From: Leptospiraceae bacterium
Lineage (GTDB): Bacteria > Spirochaetota > Leptospiria > Leptospirales > Leptospiraceae
Reading direction: 5' to 3'
Assembly (NCBI GenBank): GCA_024233835.1
Contig: JACKPC010000002.1
Coordinates: 1-64,000, forward strand
Length of the DNA: 64,000 nt
Shown here: positions 25,816 through 33,618 of the stretch, piece after piece
Position numbering within the stretch: position 1 is the stretch's first letter
Layout: every line of letters starts with the position of its first letter
Notes under the pieces: generated by a model
Seen by the model: the letters and a program-made list of their open reading frames with translations, nothing else
The model's database searches: none
Told to the model about the DNA's origin: nothing
Made by a program: the position numbers and the translations under genes

Positions 25816-27060
25816 TTATTGAATGATAGGAAAGTTCAGGCTAAACACAACCTCACTATCACTACTCTGGTTAACATTATTTCTAATAGTATGAACCAAA
25901 AGACTTGCTCCGTGTAATTCTATGATTTTTTTCACGATAGTAAGACCCAATCCATAACCAAACTCTTCCTCGGTATATCTATCGTCCACTTCTTCGGTTA
26001 ATCTAAAGAAAGGTTCAAAAACAACTTTCGCATCTTCTTCGTTAATCCCTATTTTTCCTTCCTGGTTGGATCGGGCCGGATTCAGGACTTTCAATTCCAG
26101 ATGATCGTTATTGATAAAGAATAAGACAATTATCAGGTCTCTTTCTGCCGAATACTTCATGGCATTTATCAACAGCTCTTTTACAACACTTTTCAGGTAA
26201 GGTCTGTGGAAAATGATTTTCTTTTGCTTTCCGATTTCCGGGACTTTTCCGAGAGAAACCTGCTGGTTTTTAAGTGCGGCCATAGGACGGATTTCCGTAT
26301 TGCACTCGGAGAGTATATGCACAAATTCAGAGATATAATTCGTTTCGGTAATCGGATCTTCTCTTGTCAGGATTTTTTGGGATTCGGCGATGGTTCTCAC
26401 CATTTTATCCGCCTGGGCAAAATTATCCTTGATTAAGTTGTAGAGATTACGGGTAATTTCGTAAGAATTCTTCTGGGCGTTAAATTTAGCCTTGGAAAAA
26501 AACATATTCAGGGTATTGAAAAGAATGGCAAAGCCACTATCCTGAAACAGGTTTTTATTCATCTGCTTAATCATATTCCCGGTGAGAGACTCTATCTGGC
26601 TTTGTTGTAATTCCTTTTTCCAGCTAAAAATATCAATAATGGTTGTGTAGAAGTTCTTTTCACTCTCAGTAAAACTACTTACCCGCAAATTATACTCATA
26701 CCTCGCGACCGCGCCATCAATGGAAGCTTTCAAAACCTCTTTTTGTATGGGTTTTAGAACATAGTCAAAAACTCTATATTTACCCAGACTGGAAATAATG
26801 CGTTCGGGGTCAGAATCGTCTGACATGATGATAGGAACGATTCCATAGAGCTTGTCTACTCTGTCGATAAGCTCAAGAGTAGGAATATCAGAAAGATCTG
26901 CATCAGCTAAAAGAACATTGTAAAAGCCATTTTCCAGTTCTTTTAGCGCATCTTTCCCATTGTTTACGAGTGTGAATTCAAAACCCAGCTCCTGGGTTAC
27001 CTTCTGAATCTGCTCAATGTCTACCGGTTCGTAATCAACAATTAATATACTGGGTTTCAT
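25816..27060 (-). CDS. response-regulator receiver fused to a histidine-kinase-type ATPase domain
   Basis: About 414 residues. The receiver domain (1-120) has acidic ILIVDYEP, the phospho-Asp in LLADADLSD near 52, and the Lys in VLKPIQ near 101. A long helical linker follows, then a HATPase domain (about 275-410) with VVKELLINAMKYS (N box) and FGYGLGLTIVKKI (G box). I see no His in the helical segment that would serve as phosphoacceptor, so it may act as an ATP-binding regulator rather than an autokinase. The start is placed at ATG 27060 (MKPSILIVD); the frame stays open to an ATG at 27084. First gene of the operon down to 22308. Confidence 0.85.
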   Translation of the reverse strand: MKPSILIVDYEPVDIEQIQKVTQELGFEFTLVNNGKDALKELENGFYNVLLADADLSDIPTLELIDRVDKLYGIVPIIMSDDSDPERIISSLGKYRVFDYVLKPIQKEVLKASIDGAVARYEYNLRVSSFTESEKNFYTTIIDIFSWKKELQQSQIESLTGNMIKQMNKNLFQDSGFAILFNTLNMFFSKAKFNAQKNSYEITRNLYNLIKDNFAQADKMVRTIAESQKILTREDPITETNYISEFVHILSECNTEIRPMAALKNQQVSLGKVPEIGKQKKIIFHRPYLKSVVKELLINAMKYSAERDLIIVLFFINNDHLELKVLNPARSNQEGKIGINEEDAKVVFEPFFRLTEEVDDRYTEEEFGYGLGLTIVKKIIELHGASLLVHTIRNNVNQSSDSEVVFSLNFPIIQ

Positions 27061-27181
27061 ATGTATTTTAGTGTTCCCGTTCAAAGCCTGAAAAAAATAT
27101 TATCCTTGCACTCAGGGCTATTTTTTCCAGTCTTTTATTATTCTATAGTATCAAGAAATGCCCTGATAATAAAACTACAAA

Positions 27182-28093
27182 ATGATTATGGAAAGAAAAA
27201 AAATCACAATTACAGAAGTCGGCCCGAGAGACGGTTTACAAAACGAAAAAACCCCGGTTTCCACCGAAGATAAGCTCAAATACATACAACTTTTGGAAGA
27301 AGCGGGGCTAAAAAGCCTTGAAACGACTTCTTTTGTGAAACCGGAGGCTGTGCCGGCCATGAAAGATTCCTATGAGCTTTCAAAAGCCCTGAGAAGATCA
27401 CCCGGACTTGAATATACGGCCCTCGTTCCCAACCTCAGAGGCTATGAAAAAGCCCTCGAAACCGGCTACCGCCAAATAGCCGTTTTTACTTCTCCCTCAG
27501 AAGCCTTTAATAAAAAGAACATCAATAAAACAGTAGAAGAATCCCTCCTCGCTATCCGGGAAATTTTTGAAAAAGCGAAACAGGATGGCTTAAAAGTTAG
27601 GGCTTATGTTTCTACCGTCGTGCATTGTCCCTATTCCGGCTATATTCAACCGGAAGCCGTACTCCAAATATCTGAGAAACTCTTAGAACTCGGAGCCTAT
27701 GAAATATCCTTAGGAGAAACTATCGGAAAAGCTGTTCCTTCTGAGACCGAAAGGCTTCTTGAGAAACTTCTTAAGACCCTTCCTTCCGAAAAGCTCGCCG
27801 GTCATTTTCATGATACCTACGGAATGGCTATCGCAAATGTCCAGAAATCTATAGAAATGGGGCTTCGTTCCTTTGATTCTTCCTCCGGAGGACTCGGAGG
27901 CTGCCCCTATGCACCGGGTGCTTCCGGAAACCTCGCTACAGAAGACCTGGTTTATTTCCTCTCTGCTTCCGGACTGGAAAGCGGTGTGGATTTATATAAA
28001 CTGAGCCTCGCTACCGAGTTCATTTTCAAGGTTTTACAAAAACAGAGTACTTCCAAAACCTACCAGGCCCTACGTTGTAGCTCCGCAGGCTAA
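27182..28093 (+). CDS. hydroxymethylglutaryl-CoA lyase
   Basis: A 303-residue DRE-TIM lyase that splits HMG-CoA to acetyl-CoA and acetoacetate (leucine or ketone-body metabolism). It has ITEVGPRDGLQNE at the start (catalytic Arg/Asp), HFHDTYGMAIAN with metal-binding His residues, and the HMGL signature GGLGGCPYAPGASGNLATED with the catalytic Cys. Length is standard. ATG 27182 or 27188 may be the start. It stands alone, divergent from the signalling operon. Confidence 0.93.
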   Translation: MIMERKKITITEVGPRDGLQNEKTPVSTEDKLKYIQLLEEAGLKSLETTSFVKPEAVPAMKDSYELSKALRRSPGLEYTALVPNLRGYEKALETGYRQIAVFTSPSEAFNKKNINKTVEESLLAIREIFEKAKQDGLKVRAYVSTVVHCPYSGYIQPEAVLQISEKLLELGAYEISLGETIGKAVPSETERLLEKLLKTLPSEKLAGHFHDTYGMAIANVQKSIEMGLRSFDSSSGGLGGCPYAPGASGNLATEDLVYFLSASGLESGVDLYKLSLATEFIFKVLQKQSTSKTYQALRCSSAG

Positions 28094-28116
28094 AACCTGG
28101 GGCTTGAGGATAAAAC

Positions 28117-28812
28117 TTGACAGAACTTTATAAATACTTAAAATATGTTTCTATGTCAGTTGAACTACTCAGGTCATTCCATCCGGAAGAGCTTTTAAAA
28201 GGGAGAAACTGGGCTTTCTTCGAGGGAAATCTCATCTTTTTTGATGAAGCTTCGCAACAATATATGATAGCTGAGATACAGGAAGGAAACAGGTATAGCT
28301 TCGAGGACTATATGAGTCTACCGGAAGGTGCCCCCTTCCAATTGATTGAGGGAGAACTTACATTTATGGCTGCACCCGATTTTAAACATCAGGAAATCTC
28401 AGGCAACATCTATTTTGCTATTAAAGCCTATTTACAAAATCATAATCTGGGAAAAGTAGCTTACTCTCCTGTAGATGTAAAACTGGACGAAAAGAATGTA
28501 GTGCAGCCTGACATCATTTTTGTTTCTATCAAACGTTCTTCAATCATTGACAGGTACATTAAGGGTGCTCCGGACTTTGTCGTGGAAATCCTCTCCAAAG
28601 GCAATGTTGCCACCGATAGGAAAAAGAAAAGGAAGCTCTACGGAAACTTTGGGGTGCTAGAATACTGGATTGTAAATCCTATGCTCGAAAATATCGAAAT
28701 CTACCACAACCACATGGGTATCATGTTTAAAACAGAAACTGTAGGAAAAACCGGCAGGATTCAGTCCAAAGCCATTGAAGGCTTCTCTCTCGATGTAAGC
28801 AAGATTTTTTAA
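28117..28812 (+). CDS. Uma2-family (DUF820) nuclease-fold protein
   Basis: A 231-residue protein of the Uma2 family, a restriction-endonuclease-like fold very common in cyanobacteria and Leptospira islands. The core (about 65-231) shows the family pattern: YMSLPEGAPFQLIEGEL, the metal strand VVQPDIIFVS, then PDFVVEILSKGN with the catalytic E-x-x, and YGNFGVLEYWIVNP. The N-terminal 60 residues are an extra segment. It starts with TTG (28117) seven bases after GAGGA, 23 bases after the lyase stop; an ATG at 28153 is possible. Role unknown; it marks the left edge of the accessory island. Confidence 0.85.
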   Translation: MTELYKYLKYVSMSVELLRSFHPEELLKGRNWAFFEGNLIFFDEASQQYMIAEIQEGNRYSFEDYMSLPEGAPFQLIEGELTFMAAPDFKHQEISGNIYFAIKAYLQNHNLGKVAYSPVDVKLDEKNVVQPDIIFVSIKRSSIIDRYIKGAPDFVVEILSKGNVATDRKKKRKLYGNFGVLEYWIVNPMLENIEIYHNHMGIMFKTETVGKTGRIQSKAIEGFSLDVSKIF

Positions 28813-28889
28813 ACTCTTCTCTACAGCTTACTGTGTGAATATTCAAATCCCTAATCCCTCCATTTCCCCATATTCCCCTGTTCCCCATT

Positions 28890-29009
28890 TTCCCCATGCT
28901 AAAGCATGGGGCTAAGAAAAAAATCTTTCAATATTAGAATAATCGAATAAACCTACCGGACTATACACCAATCCTTAATTTCTAATCCCTAATCCCTCAC
29001 CCCTTCATT
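28890..29009. repeat. direct repeat, copy 1: palindrome plus shared 3'-end segment
   Basis: Begins with a 20-base palindrome (28892-28911; arms CCCCATGCT/AGCATGGGG) and continues with about 100 bases nearly identical to 29855-29959, apart from a 14-base insertion here. The repeat runs into the last codons of xisI, so the Met-Lys-Gly-stop end of that gene belongs to the repeat. The rest of the gap from 28813 is C/T-rich low-complexity sequence with no gene. Confidence 0.85.
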
Positions 29010-29326
29010 GCCCATTGCCTTTTAGACGGATGGAGTAAACCGAGAACTATATCTTCTTTAGGAATACCTTTATCTACCAGACTTTCTGTGAGATCTTCCT
29101 CGGTTCCGTTAAACTCTATCCATATTTTTTCGTCTTTTATACGAAAGTGAATGGGGGAACCATGAATTCTGCTGTTATTTTCCCAGCCTACCCGTGTAAA
29201 AAAATAGTTCTTTGTGCTGTCATCTACCACGACATATTTATCGATTGTTTCTTTTTTTGGATATTCATTATAATATTCCGTCAGAACTTGAATGATTGCA
29301 TTTCGATAGAGTTCTAATTTATCCAT
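28997..29326 (-). CDS. xisI: XisI-like protein
   Basis: A 109-residue member of the XisI family, named for control of the fdxN element excision in Anabaena and almost always paired with XisH. Typical elements are MDKLELYRNAIIQVL at the start, KYVVVDDSTKNYFFTRVGWENNSRIHG, and a C-terminal KIWIEFNGTEEDL...GIPKEDIVLGLLHPSKRQ. It overlaps xisH by 13 bases. Its last three codons and stop lie in a direct repeat shared with the gene ending at 29947. No excisase activity is known for the protein itself; the pair behaves like a mobile conflict-type module. Confidence 0.9.
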   Translation of the reverse strand: MDKLELYRNAIIQVLTEYYNEYPKKETIDKYVVVDDSTKNYFFTRVGWENNSRIHGSPIHFRIKDEKIWIEFNGTEEDLTESLVDKGIPKEDIVLGLLHPSKRQWAMKG

Positions 29327-29730
29327 TTGATAACCTCCTCCTTCTGTGGATCGAACACCAGTAATTTTATATTATGCCGTTTGAGTGAAAGTTTAATCAA
29401 TAAATATTTTAAAAAACTTTTATGGGTATCTTCTGTTATAGCCATGAATAGTTCTCTATCACAATTATTTTCTTCTAATACCACTTTATAGTCCAATATT
29501 TGTCCAAGTGCTTTATGGAAATCATTTATCACCGAGTTGCTTAAAAAGCTTTTTACCTCTACAGCAATTCTTTTGTTTTCCTTGGTTGCGATTATAATTT
29601 TTTCAGCACCTAAATCAATTCTATAATCCTCTTCTCCTAAACTTGCAATTAGAGGATCATCAGTTACAAGCCAACCATCCTTTTTTAAAGCATTTTTCGC
29701 CTGGTAATGGTATATATCTCTTTTGCTCAT
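29314..29730 (-). CDS. xisH: XisH-like protein, nuclease fold
   Basis: A 138-residue protein of the XisH family, a restriction-endonuclease-like fold. It opens SKRDIYHYQAKNALKKDGWLVTDDPL and has the metal-binding strands RIDLGAEKIIIATKENKRIAVEVKSF (D...E-x-K), then FHKALGQILDYK. Start chosen at ATG 29730, which has GGAGG nine bases upstream; the frame is open four codons further to a TTG. It is followed by xisI in the standard order. The intact E-x-K suggests nuclease activity is possible. Confidence 0.9.
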   Translation of the reverse strand: MSKRDIYHYQAKNALKKDGWLVTDDPLIASLGEEDYRIDLGAEKIIIATKENKRIAVEVKSFLSNSVINDFHKALGQILDYKVVLEENNCDRELFMAITEDTHKSFLKYLLIKLSLKRHNIKLLVFDPQKEEVIKWIN

Positions 29731-29854
29731 TTTGACCTCCAAGAATTGTCAACAATGAACTATACGCATAAATAGTCAATTTTATTTGCAGAACAGAACT
29801 AATTTCTATCTTTCAACATTCCTATCCGATGACGTGGCTTTCCCTCTTTCCCCA

Positions 29855-29959
29855 TTCCCCATGCTAAAGCATGGGGCTAAGATAAAATCTTCTTATATTA
29901 GCATAATAGAATAAATCTACCGGACTATACACCAATCCTTAATCCCTCACCCCTTCATT
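29855..29959. repeat. direct repeat, copy 2: palindrome plus shared 3'-end segment
   Basis: The same palindrome as copy 1 at 29857-29876, followed by a tract matching 28912-29009 and ending in the final codons and stop of the gene at 29947-30483 (again Met-Lys-Gly-stop). It fills the intergenic space after xisH; 29743-29854 holds no recognisable gene but includes the region just upstream of xisH. Confidence 0.85.
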
Positions 29960-30483
29960 ACATGATTCAAAACCAACTCTACCCTGTTTTTATCCAGGCA
30001 GTTCGCTGTTCTTTCGGTTACCAGAAAATCTTCAAAACCCTGAAGCTTTGCGTTTTTAAAATGCTTTTTTATCCAGCGAAAAAGAGAAGAAGCTATTTTT
30101 AGAAACTCTGCATTCTTTTCTTCGCTCTGTCCTTTTTTGTTGAGTATATCTTTTACATAATACAGTCTTCCTCTGTAAAATTTATTCTCTTTGATTCCTC
30201 CCGGAGAAAATTCGATTACAGGAGAGTCCATTATATCAACATTATACATTTCTTTTGTTTCTATGTATCCGGGCTTTAGGTGTGGAAGGTCTTCCTGTAA
30301 TAGAATCAATCTGTTTTTTTGAATGGGCTTATCATTTTCGGATACGAGTAATGAAGGAAGAACTTTTATCTCTTTTTCGGAATGATAGGCACTGATGATA
30401 ACAAGTCCTTGAGCTTTGAGATAATTGTCTATTTCTAATATATCTTCATCGGTCATGTAAAAGTTTATCTGACTACTTTTCAT
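29947..30483 (-). CDS. probable immunity protein paired with orphan toxin domain
   Basis: A 178-residue soluble protein whose ATG overlaps the stop of the toxin-like frame by four bases (30480-30483). It begins INFYMTDEDILEIDNYL, a start I associate with immunity-type or toxin-partner proteins, and ends in a helical domain. No catalytic motif is visible. Coupling to a C-terminal polymorphic-toxin domain argues for immunity; the family name is not known to me. The C-terminal tripeptide and stop are provided by a repeat shared with xisI. Alternative: unrelated hypothetical. Confidence 0.7.
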   Translation of the reverse strand: MKSSQINFYMTDEDILEIDNYLKAQGLVIISAYHSEKEIKVLPSLLVSENDKPIQKNRLILLQEDLPHLKPGYIETKEMYNVDIMDSPVIEFSPGGIKENKFYRGRLYYVKDILNKKGQSEEKNAEFLKIASSLFRWIKKHFKNAKLQGFEDFLVTERTANCLDKNRVELVLNHVMKG

Positions 30484-30734
30484 TGTTTGTCGTCCTCATT
30501 GTAAGCATGAAATTCAGGTCTGATTCCAAATTCTTTTTCTACTTCGTCTAATACTCTCTTTTCACGCATTACCGGTTCTCCATTCTTATTTTTTTTGCCT
30601 ATCTGATGTAATTCGACGATGGCTTCCGTTTCTTCGTCTATTCCAGCTACATCAATGTACCTTCTTTTTCCGCTAAAAAATCTTAATAATTGTGTTCCAG
30701 ACGAGGGATTAAACCGGTTTTCTTCTTTCCCCAT
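30480..30734 (-). pseudogene. orphan C-terminal polymorphic-toxin domain fragment
   Basis: About 84 codons from the ATG at 30734. The conserved part reads SGTQLLRFFSGKRRYIDVAG, then DEETEAIVELHQIGKKNKNGEPV and REKRVLDEVEKEFGIRPEFHAYN, a pattern I recognise from the extreme C-termini of large secreted or RHS-type toxins. Everything upstream is missing: the frame stays open to a TTG at 30860, but that extension is encoded by the CCCCATGCT palindrome and an intergenic repeat, so it is not protein-like. It is therefore either a toxin tip left by recombination or a reservoir cassette. It is coupled to the probable immunity gene. Confidence 0.6.
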
Positions 30735-30748
30735 GCTAAAGCATGGGG
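30729..30748. repeat. palindrome, copy 3 (CCCCATGCT-AA-AGCATGGGG)
   Basis: Exact 20-base palindrome identical to those at 28892 and 29857, with flanking TT before and CTAAGA after also shared. It lies at the truncated 5' edge of the toxin fragment and supplies its ATG, so it coincides with a break point. Confidence 0.85.
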
Positions 30749-30775
30749 CTAAGAGAGACATAACCAAATAGCCTT

Positions 30776-30850
30776 TCCGTTCTCTGAGCCTGGTTGCGCC
30801 CCCTGAGCGAATGAAATGAGTCGAAGGGCAGCCAACGGCGAGTCGAAGTG
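30776..30850. repeat. GC-richer intergenic repeat-like segment
   Basis: Contains CTGAGCGAATGAAATGAGTCGAAGG-type sequence, with repeated GAGTCGAAG, unlike its AT-rich surroundings. Similar motifs (CTGAGTAGCGAAGCGTATCGAAG) occur at 37190-37250. It resembles short dispersed bacterial repeats rather than coding DNA. The exact limits are approximate. Confidence 0.4.
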
Positions 30851-30856
30851 CAATCC

Positions 30857-32965
30857 TCAATCCTCCACCTGCCCAATCAACGCCAACAGCTCTTCGTCAC
30901 CCAACTGCTCCGCAAGCTCCTTTGCCCGTGCCAAAACCTGTCCCGCTCCCTCCGTTTCTCCTGCTTCTTTTAGCTTTACTGCCAGAATAAGATGTAACTG
31001 TGCAAACTGCTTGAACTCTTCTCTCTCAATCTCACCCGCTTCCTGGAACTTTGCATCCATCTGTTGGATGAGTTGGATGATTGTGGGAAGGTCAATGTCG
31101 TCAGAAGTTTCTTCTTCACCGCCTTCTGCAAGTCTTTTTACATGATTATAATTACCGATCATTGTCTGCATATTCGGATGGGATTCTGGCACATAATCTT
31201 TCAAAATATCAATAGCTTTTGCAAACATTTCCATTGATTCCTGATAACGTTTTTGATTATAATATAAACTACCGATATTGTTATAAGTTGTGGCTACAGA
31301 GGGATGCCTTTCCCCTAATTTCTCTATACTTATTTCTAAATCTTTTTCGTAATACTCTATCGCCTTATCATACTCACCTTTTGACTCATAAGCACCGCCG
31401 ATATTGTTATAAGTTGTGGCGACATCGGGATGCCTTTCCCCTAATTTCTCTAATCGTATATCGAGCTCTTTTTTGTAATACTCTATCGCCTTATCATACT
31501 CACCTTTATTTCGATAAGCTTCGCCGATATTGTTATAAGTTGTGGCGACTTCCTCGTGTCTGTCTCCGTGGATCTGGATTCTCTTTTTCTGGGCCTTTTT
31601 TAGATAATCTACGGCTTCGTCGTATTCACCTTTACTCTGATAGAGGTTTCCCAACCATAGTTCCAGATCTGCTAAATCTTCATTGGTTTCTGTTATAGCA
31701 TCAGATATAGCTCTTGCCTGTTCTATCAGGTAATAATTGGCGAGAGGATTATCCCTGGATGCAGATAATTTGGTGGTAATAGTCGAAACCAGTGCCTTAC
31801 AGTCCTCATACCCGGGGTTTAGTTTATCATACACTACTTCTTTGATAATCGAGTGCAGGCGGTATTCCTCCTCTTCACCGTTTTTTTCCAGCCAGCCGCG
31901 CTTGTAGAGTTCTTCTGTGGCTTCATCCAGTGTATTTTCATCCAAATCTTCAGTCTTTACCATATCACCAAAGTCTTCTTTCGAAATATAATCCGGCAGG
32001 AAGTAATAGTTTTTCAAAGCATAGATAAGGTTTTTCTCATTCTCGAGTTCTGTCATATCAAAGATTTTTGAAATATACTCAAAAGCAATAACCTCACCTT
32101 TTGGATGATTTGCATGAATTTTCTTCCGGGCAGAAGGATTTTTTCCCAGTTCATGTTTTTTTAAAATATCAAATAACTCAGCAACAGACTTAATTCGGCT
32201 CGCTGTTTTTAAAGTTTTGGCCATGAGTTCAACTGTCAGAGTATGCTTGCCCACATGGTTTAAAAGAACCTGAATATCTTCCTTACTTCCCTTATCAGGA
32301 CAATGGAATAAAAATAATTCCAGGGCTTTTTCATCAGTCAAATAATCCAATTTGTATTCCTTTAAATATGGGATTTCCTCAAAAGATGTTACCAGAATTT
32401 TCCAGTTGGAAGATAGATGGTCTATAACTTCTTTTAGAAAATCCCTGCTGCCCTTCGCTTTTCTCGGTAGAGCATTATCGATTAAAATAAAGCCATTCTT
32501 TTCAGACGAATCTTTTTCAACCACATCAGTCAGGGCATGAAGAATCTTTTGCAGCCTGTCTTCATCGGTTTCACCTTCTACCACATCCACCCGGCAGGGA
32601 ACTCTGAGTTTTTCAATAAAAGACTCTAAGAAACTCTCGGTAAGTTCAACAATCGCATAATAAGAAAAAGAATCCAGCTCTTTCAAATGATGATACACCA
32701 GTTTTCCAAGAGTCGTTTTCCCAACACCACGTATAGCGTGAATATAAACGGTTTCCTCCTGTTTAATAAGCCCTAACAATTCCTGCAATGCCGTTTCCCG
32801 ACCGATGATTTCTTTGGGTGAAACCTTGATCGGATTGAGAAAACGGGGGATGGGGTCTTTTTTAATTTCATTATAAATTTTAACTCCATCTTTATTTTCT
32901 TTTATATAAATTGCTTTAGAGTTTTCCCCTTCCGCGTTTAAAGTAACTCTCTCTTCTGATGACAT
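30857..32965 (-). CDS. STAND/NB-ARC-type NTPase with C-terminal TPR array
   Basis: About 702 residues from ATG 32965, which has AAAGGAAG just upstream; the frame opens 12 codons earlier at a TTG. N-terminal tag: VTLNAEGENSKAIYIKENK (about 6-24). NTPase: GREtALQELL, Walker A with IRGVGKTTL near 84, Walker B GFILIDNA near 160, and a sensor-like ILVTSFEE. A winged-helix region follows, then at least four kinesin-light-chain-type TPRs (about 445-620: VATTYNNIGEAYRNKGEYDKA and relatives) built from 126-base DNA repeats, and a helical tail. STAND NTPases with repeat sensors act in defence or programmed death. It is the third gene of its operon. Confidence 0.88.
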   Translation of the reverse strand: MSSEERVTLNAEGENSKAIYIKENKDGVKIYNEIKKDPIPRFLNPIKVSPKEIIGRETALQELLGLIKQEETVYIHAIRGVGKTTLGKLVYHHLKELDSFSYYAIVELTESFLESFIEKLRVPCRVDVVEGETDEDRLQKILHALTDVVEKDSSEKNGFILIDNALPRKAKGSRDFLKEVIDHLSSNWKILVTSFEEIPYLKEYKLDYLTDEKALELFLFHCPDKGSKEDIQVLLNHVGKHTLTVELMAKTLKTASRIKSVAELFDILKKHELGKNPSARKKIHANHPKGEVIAFEYISKIFDMTELENEKNLIYALKNYYFLPDYISKEDFGDMVKTEDLDENTLDEATEELYKRGWLEKNGEEEEYRLHSIIKEVVYDKLNPGYEDCKALVSTITTKLSASRDNPLANYYLIEQARAISDAITETNEDLADLELWLGNLYQSKGEYDEAVDYLKKAQKKRIQIHGDRHEEVATTYNNIGEAYRNKGEYDKAIEYYKKELDIRLEKLGERHPDVATTYNNIGGAYESKGEYDKAIEYYEKDLEISIEKLGERHPSVATTYNNIGSLYYNQKRYQESMEMFAKAIDILKDYVPESHPNMQTMIGNYNHVKRLAEGGEEETSDDIDLPTIIQLIQQMDAKFQEAGEIEREEFKQFAQLHLILAVKLKEAGETEGAGQVLARAKELAEQLGDEELLALIGQVED

Positions 32966-33006
32966 TTTTCTTCCTTTTGATGATTGCTTATGATAAAACA
33001 AGTAAC

Positions 33007-33570
33007 TTATTCAATGGTTAAACCTTTATTTTTCTTTATATAGATTGCTTTAGAATTTTTTCCTATCGCATTGAGTGTTACTCCATCCACTTTTTCCCCT
33101 TTTTGTTCCAGCTTTTTGTCTATGTCTTCGAGTTTACCCATTACCTGCTTCGTATTTTTATCTCCTTCCTTTTCTATCTTCTCCTGAATGTTTTCTGACT
33201 CCCGGCTCAGGTGTTCGGCGAAGAATTCTCGATTTTCTTCGAGTTGGAGTTCCAGTTTCTTCAAACCCTCCCGGCTTAAACTACAGAGAAGCATCACCTT
33301 CTCTTCGAGGATATGTTCGAGTTTTATTCTCTCTTCTTTTAGGCTTTCAGGTTTTTGTAGGTGTTCCAGCTTTTCATCCAGTGCTTTGATAATCACATCC
33401 ACATTGACTTGCGGAATGGCTATTTCCCTATTTTTCAGTTCCAGTAATTCATTACGAATCTCTAAAAAAGAATCATAGCTTACAGCCCTGAAAAAGGTTT
33501 CATCGCTCTGAATGAGTTTTCTTAGTTCGGCAAAAATATAGCGAAGTAAATTCTTTCTTATGATTTCCAT
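33007..33570 (-). CDS. coiled-coil protein with C-terminal tag shared with the STAND NTPase; downstream part of an amber-split gene
   Basis: A 187-residue frame, mostly helix and coiled coil (about 60-155), with no catalytic motif. The last 27 residues (VTLNAIGKNSKAIYIKKNKG) repeat the N-terminal tag of the NTPase that follows 41 bases later. Such glycine/asparagine 'tags' with repeating short strands are seen in conflict-system NTPases and may pair the two proteins. The frame continues upstream, without shift, through 16 sense codons to the TAG at 33619-33621 that ends the preceding frame, so this is probably the C-terminal part of one original protein. Met at 33570 is the first internal start. 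Confidence 0.7.
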   Translation of the reverse strand: MEIIRKNLLRYIFAELRKLIQSDETFFRAVSYDSFLEIRNELLELKNREIAIPQVNVDVIIKALDEKLEHLQKPESLKEERIKLEHILEEKVMLLCSLSREGLKKLELQLEENREFFAEHLSRESENIQEKIEKEGDKNTKQVMGKLEDIDKKLEQKGEKVDGVTLNAIGKNSKAIYIKKNKGLTIE

Positions 33571-33618
33571 AAAGCGATTCCCGAAAGCCTGAATCTCTGT
33601 CTTGTTACCAAGATGAAT

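Noticed and set aside
28890..30748. Integron-type attC array
   Set aside because: The palindromes are short and perfect, lack the attC core (GTTRRRY) layout, and no integrase gene is in the window; the cassette-like appearance is reported instead.
30735..30860. Coding extension upstream of the toxin fragment
   Set aside because: It translates a palindrome and a GC-rich repeat; no protein-like pattern.
31270..31640. CRISPR array suggested by evenly spaced repeats
   Set aside because: Period is 126 bases and in frame, encoding TPR units; no spacers.
31219..31698. 159-codon plus-strand frame with internal repeats (RRYCYKLW)
   Set aside because: The repetition only mirrors the TPR DNA repeats of the STAND gene on the minus strand.
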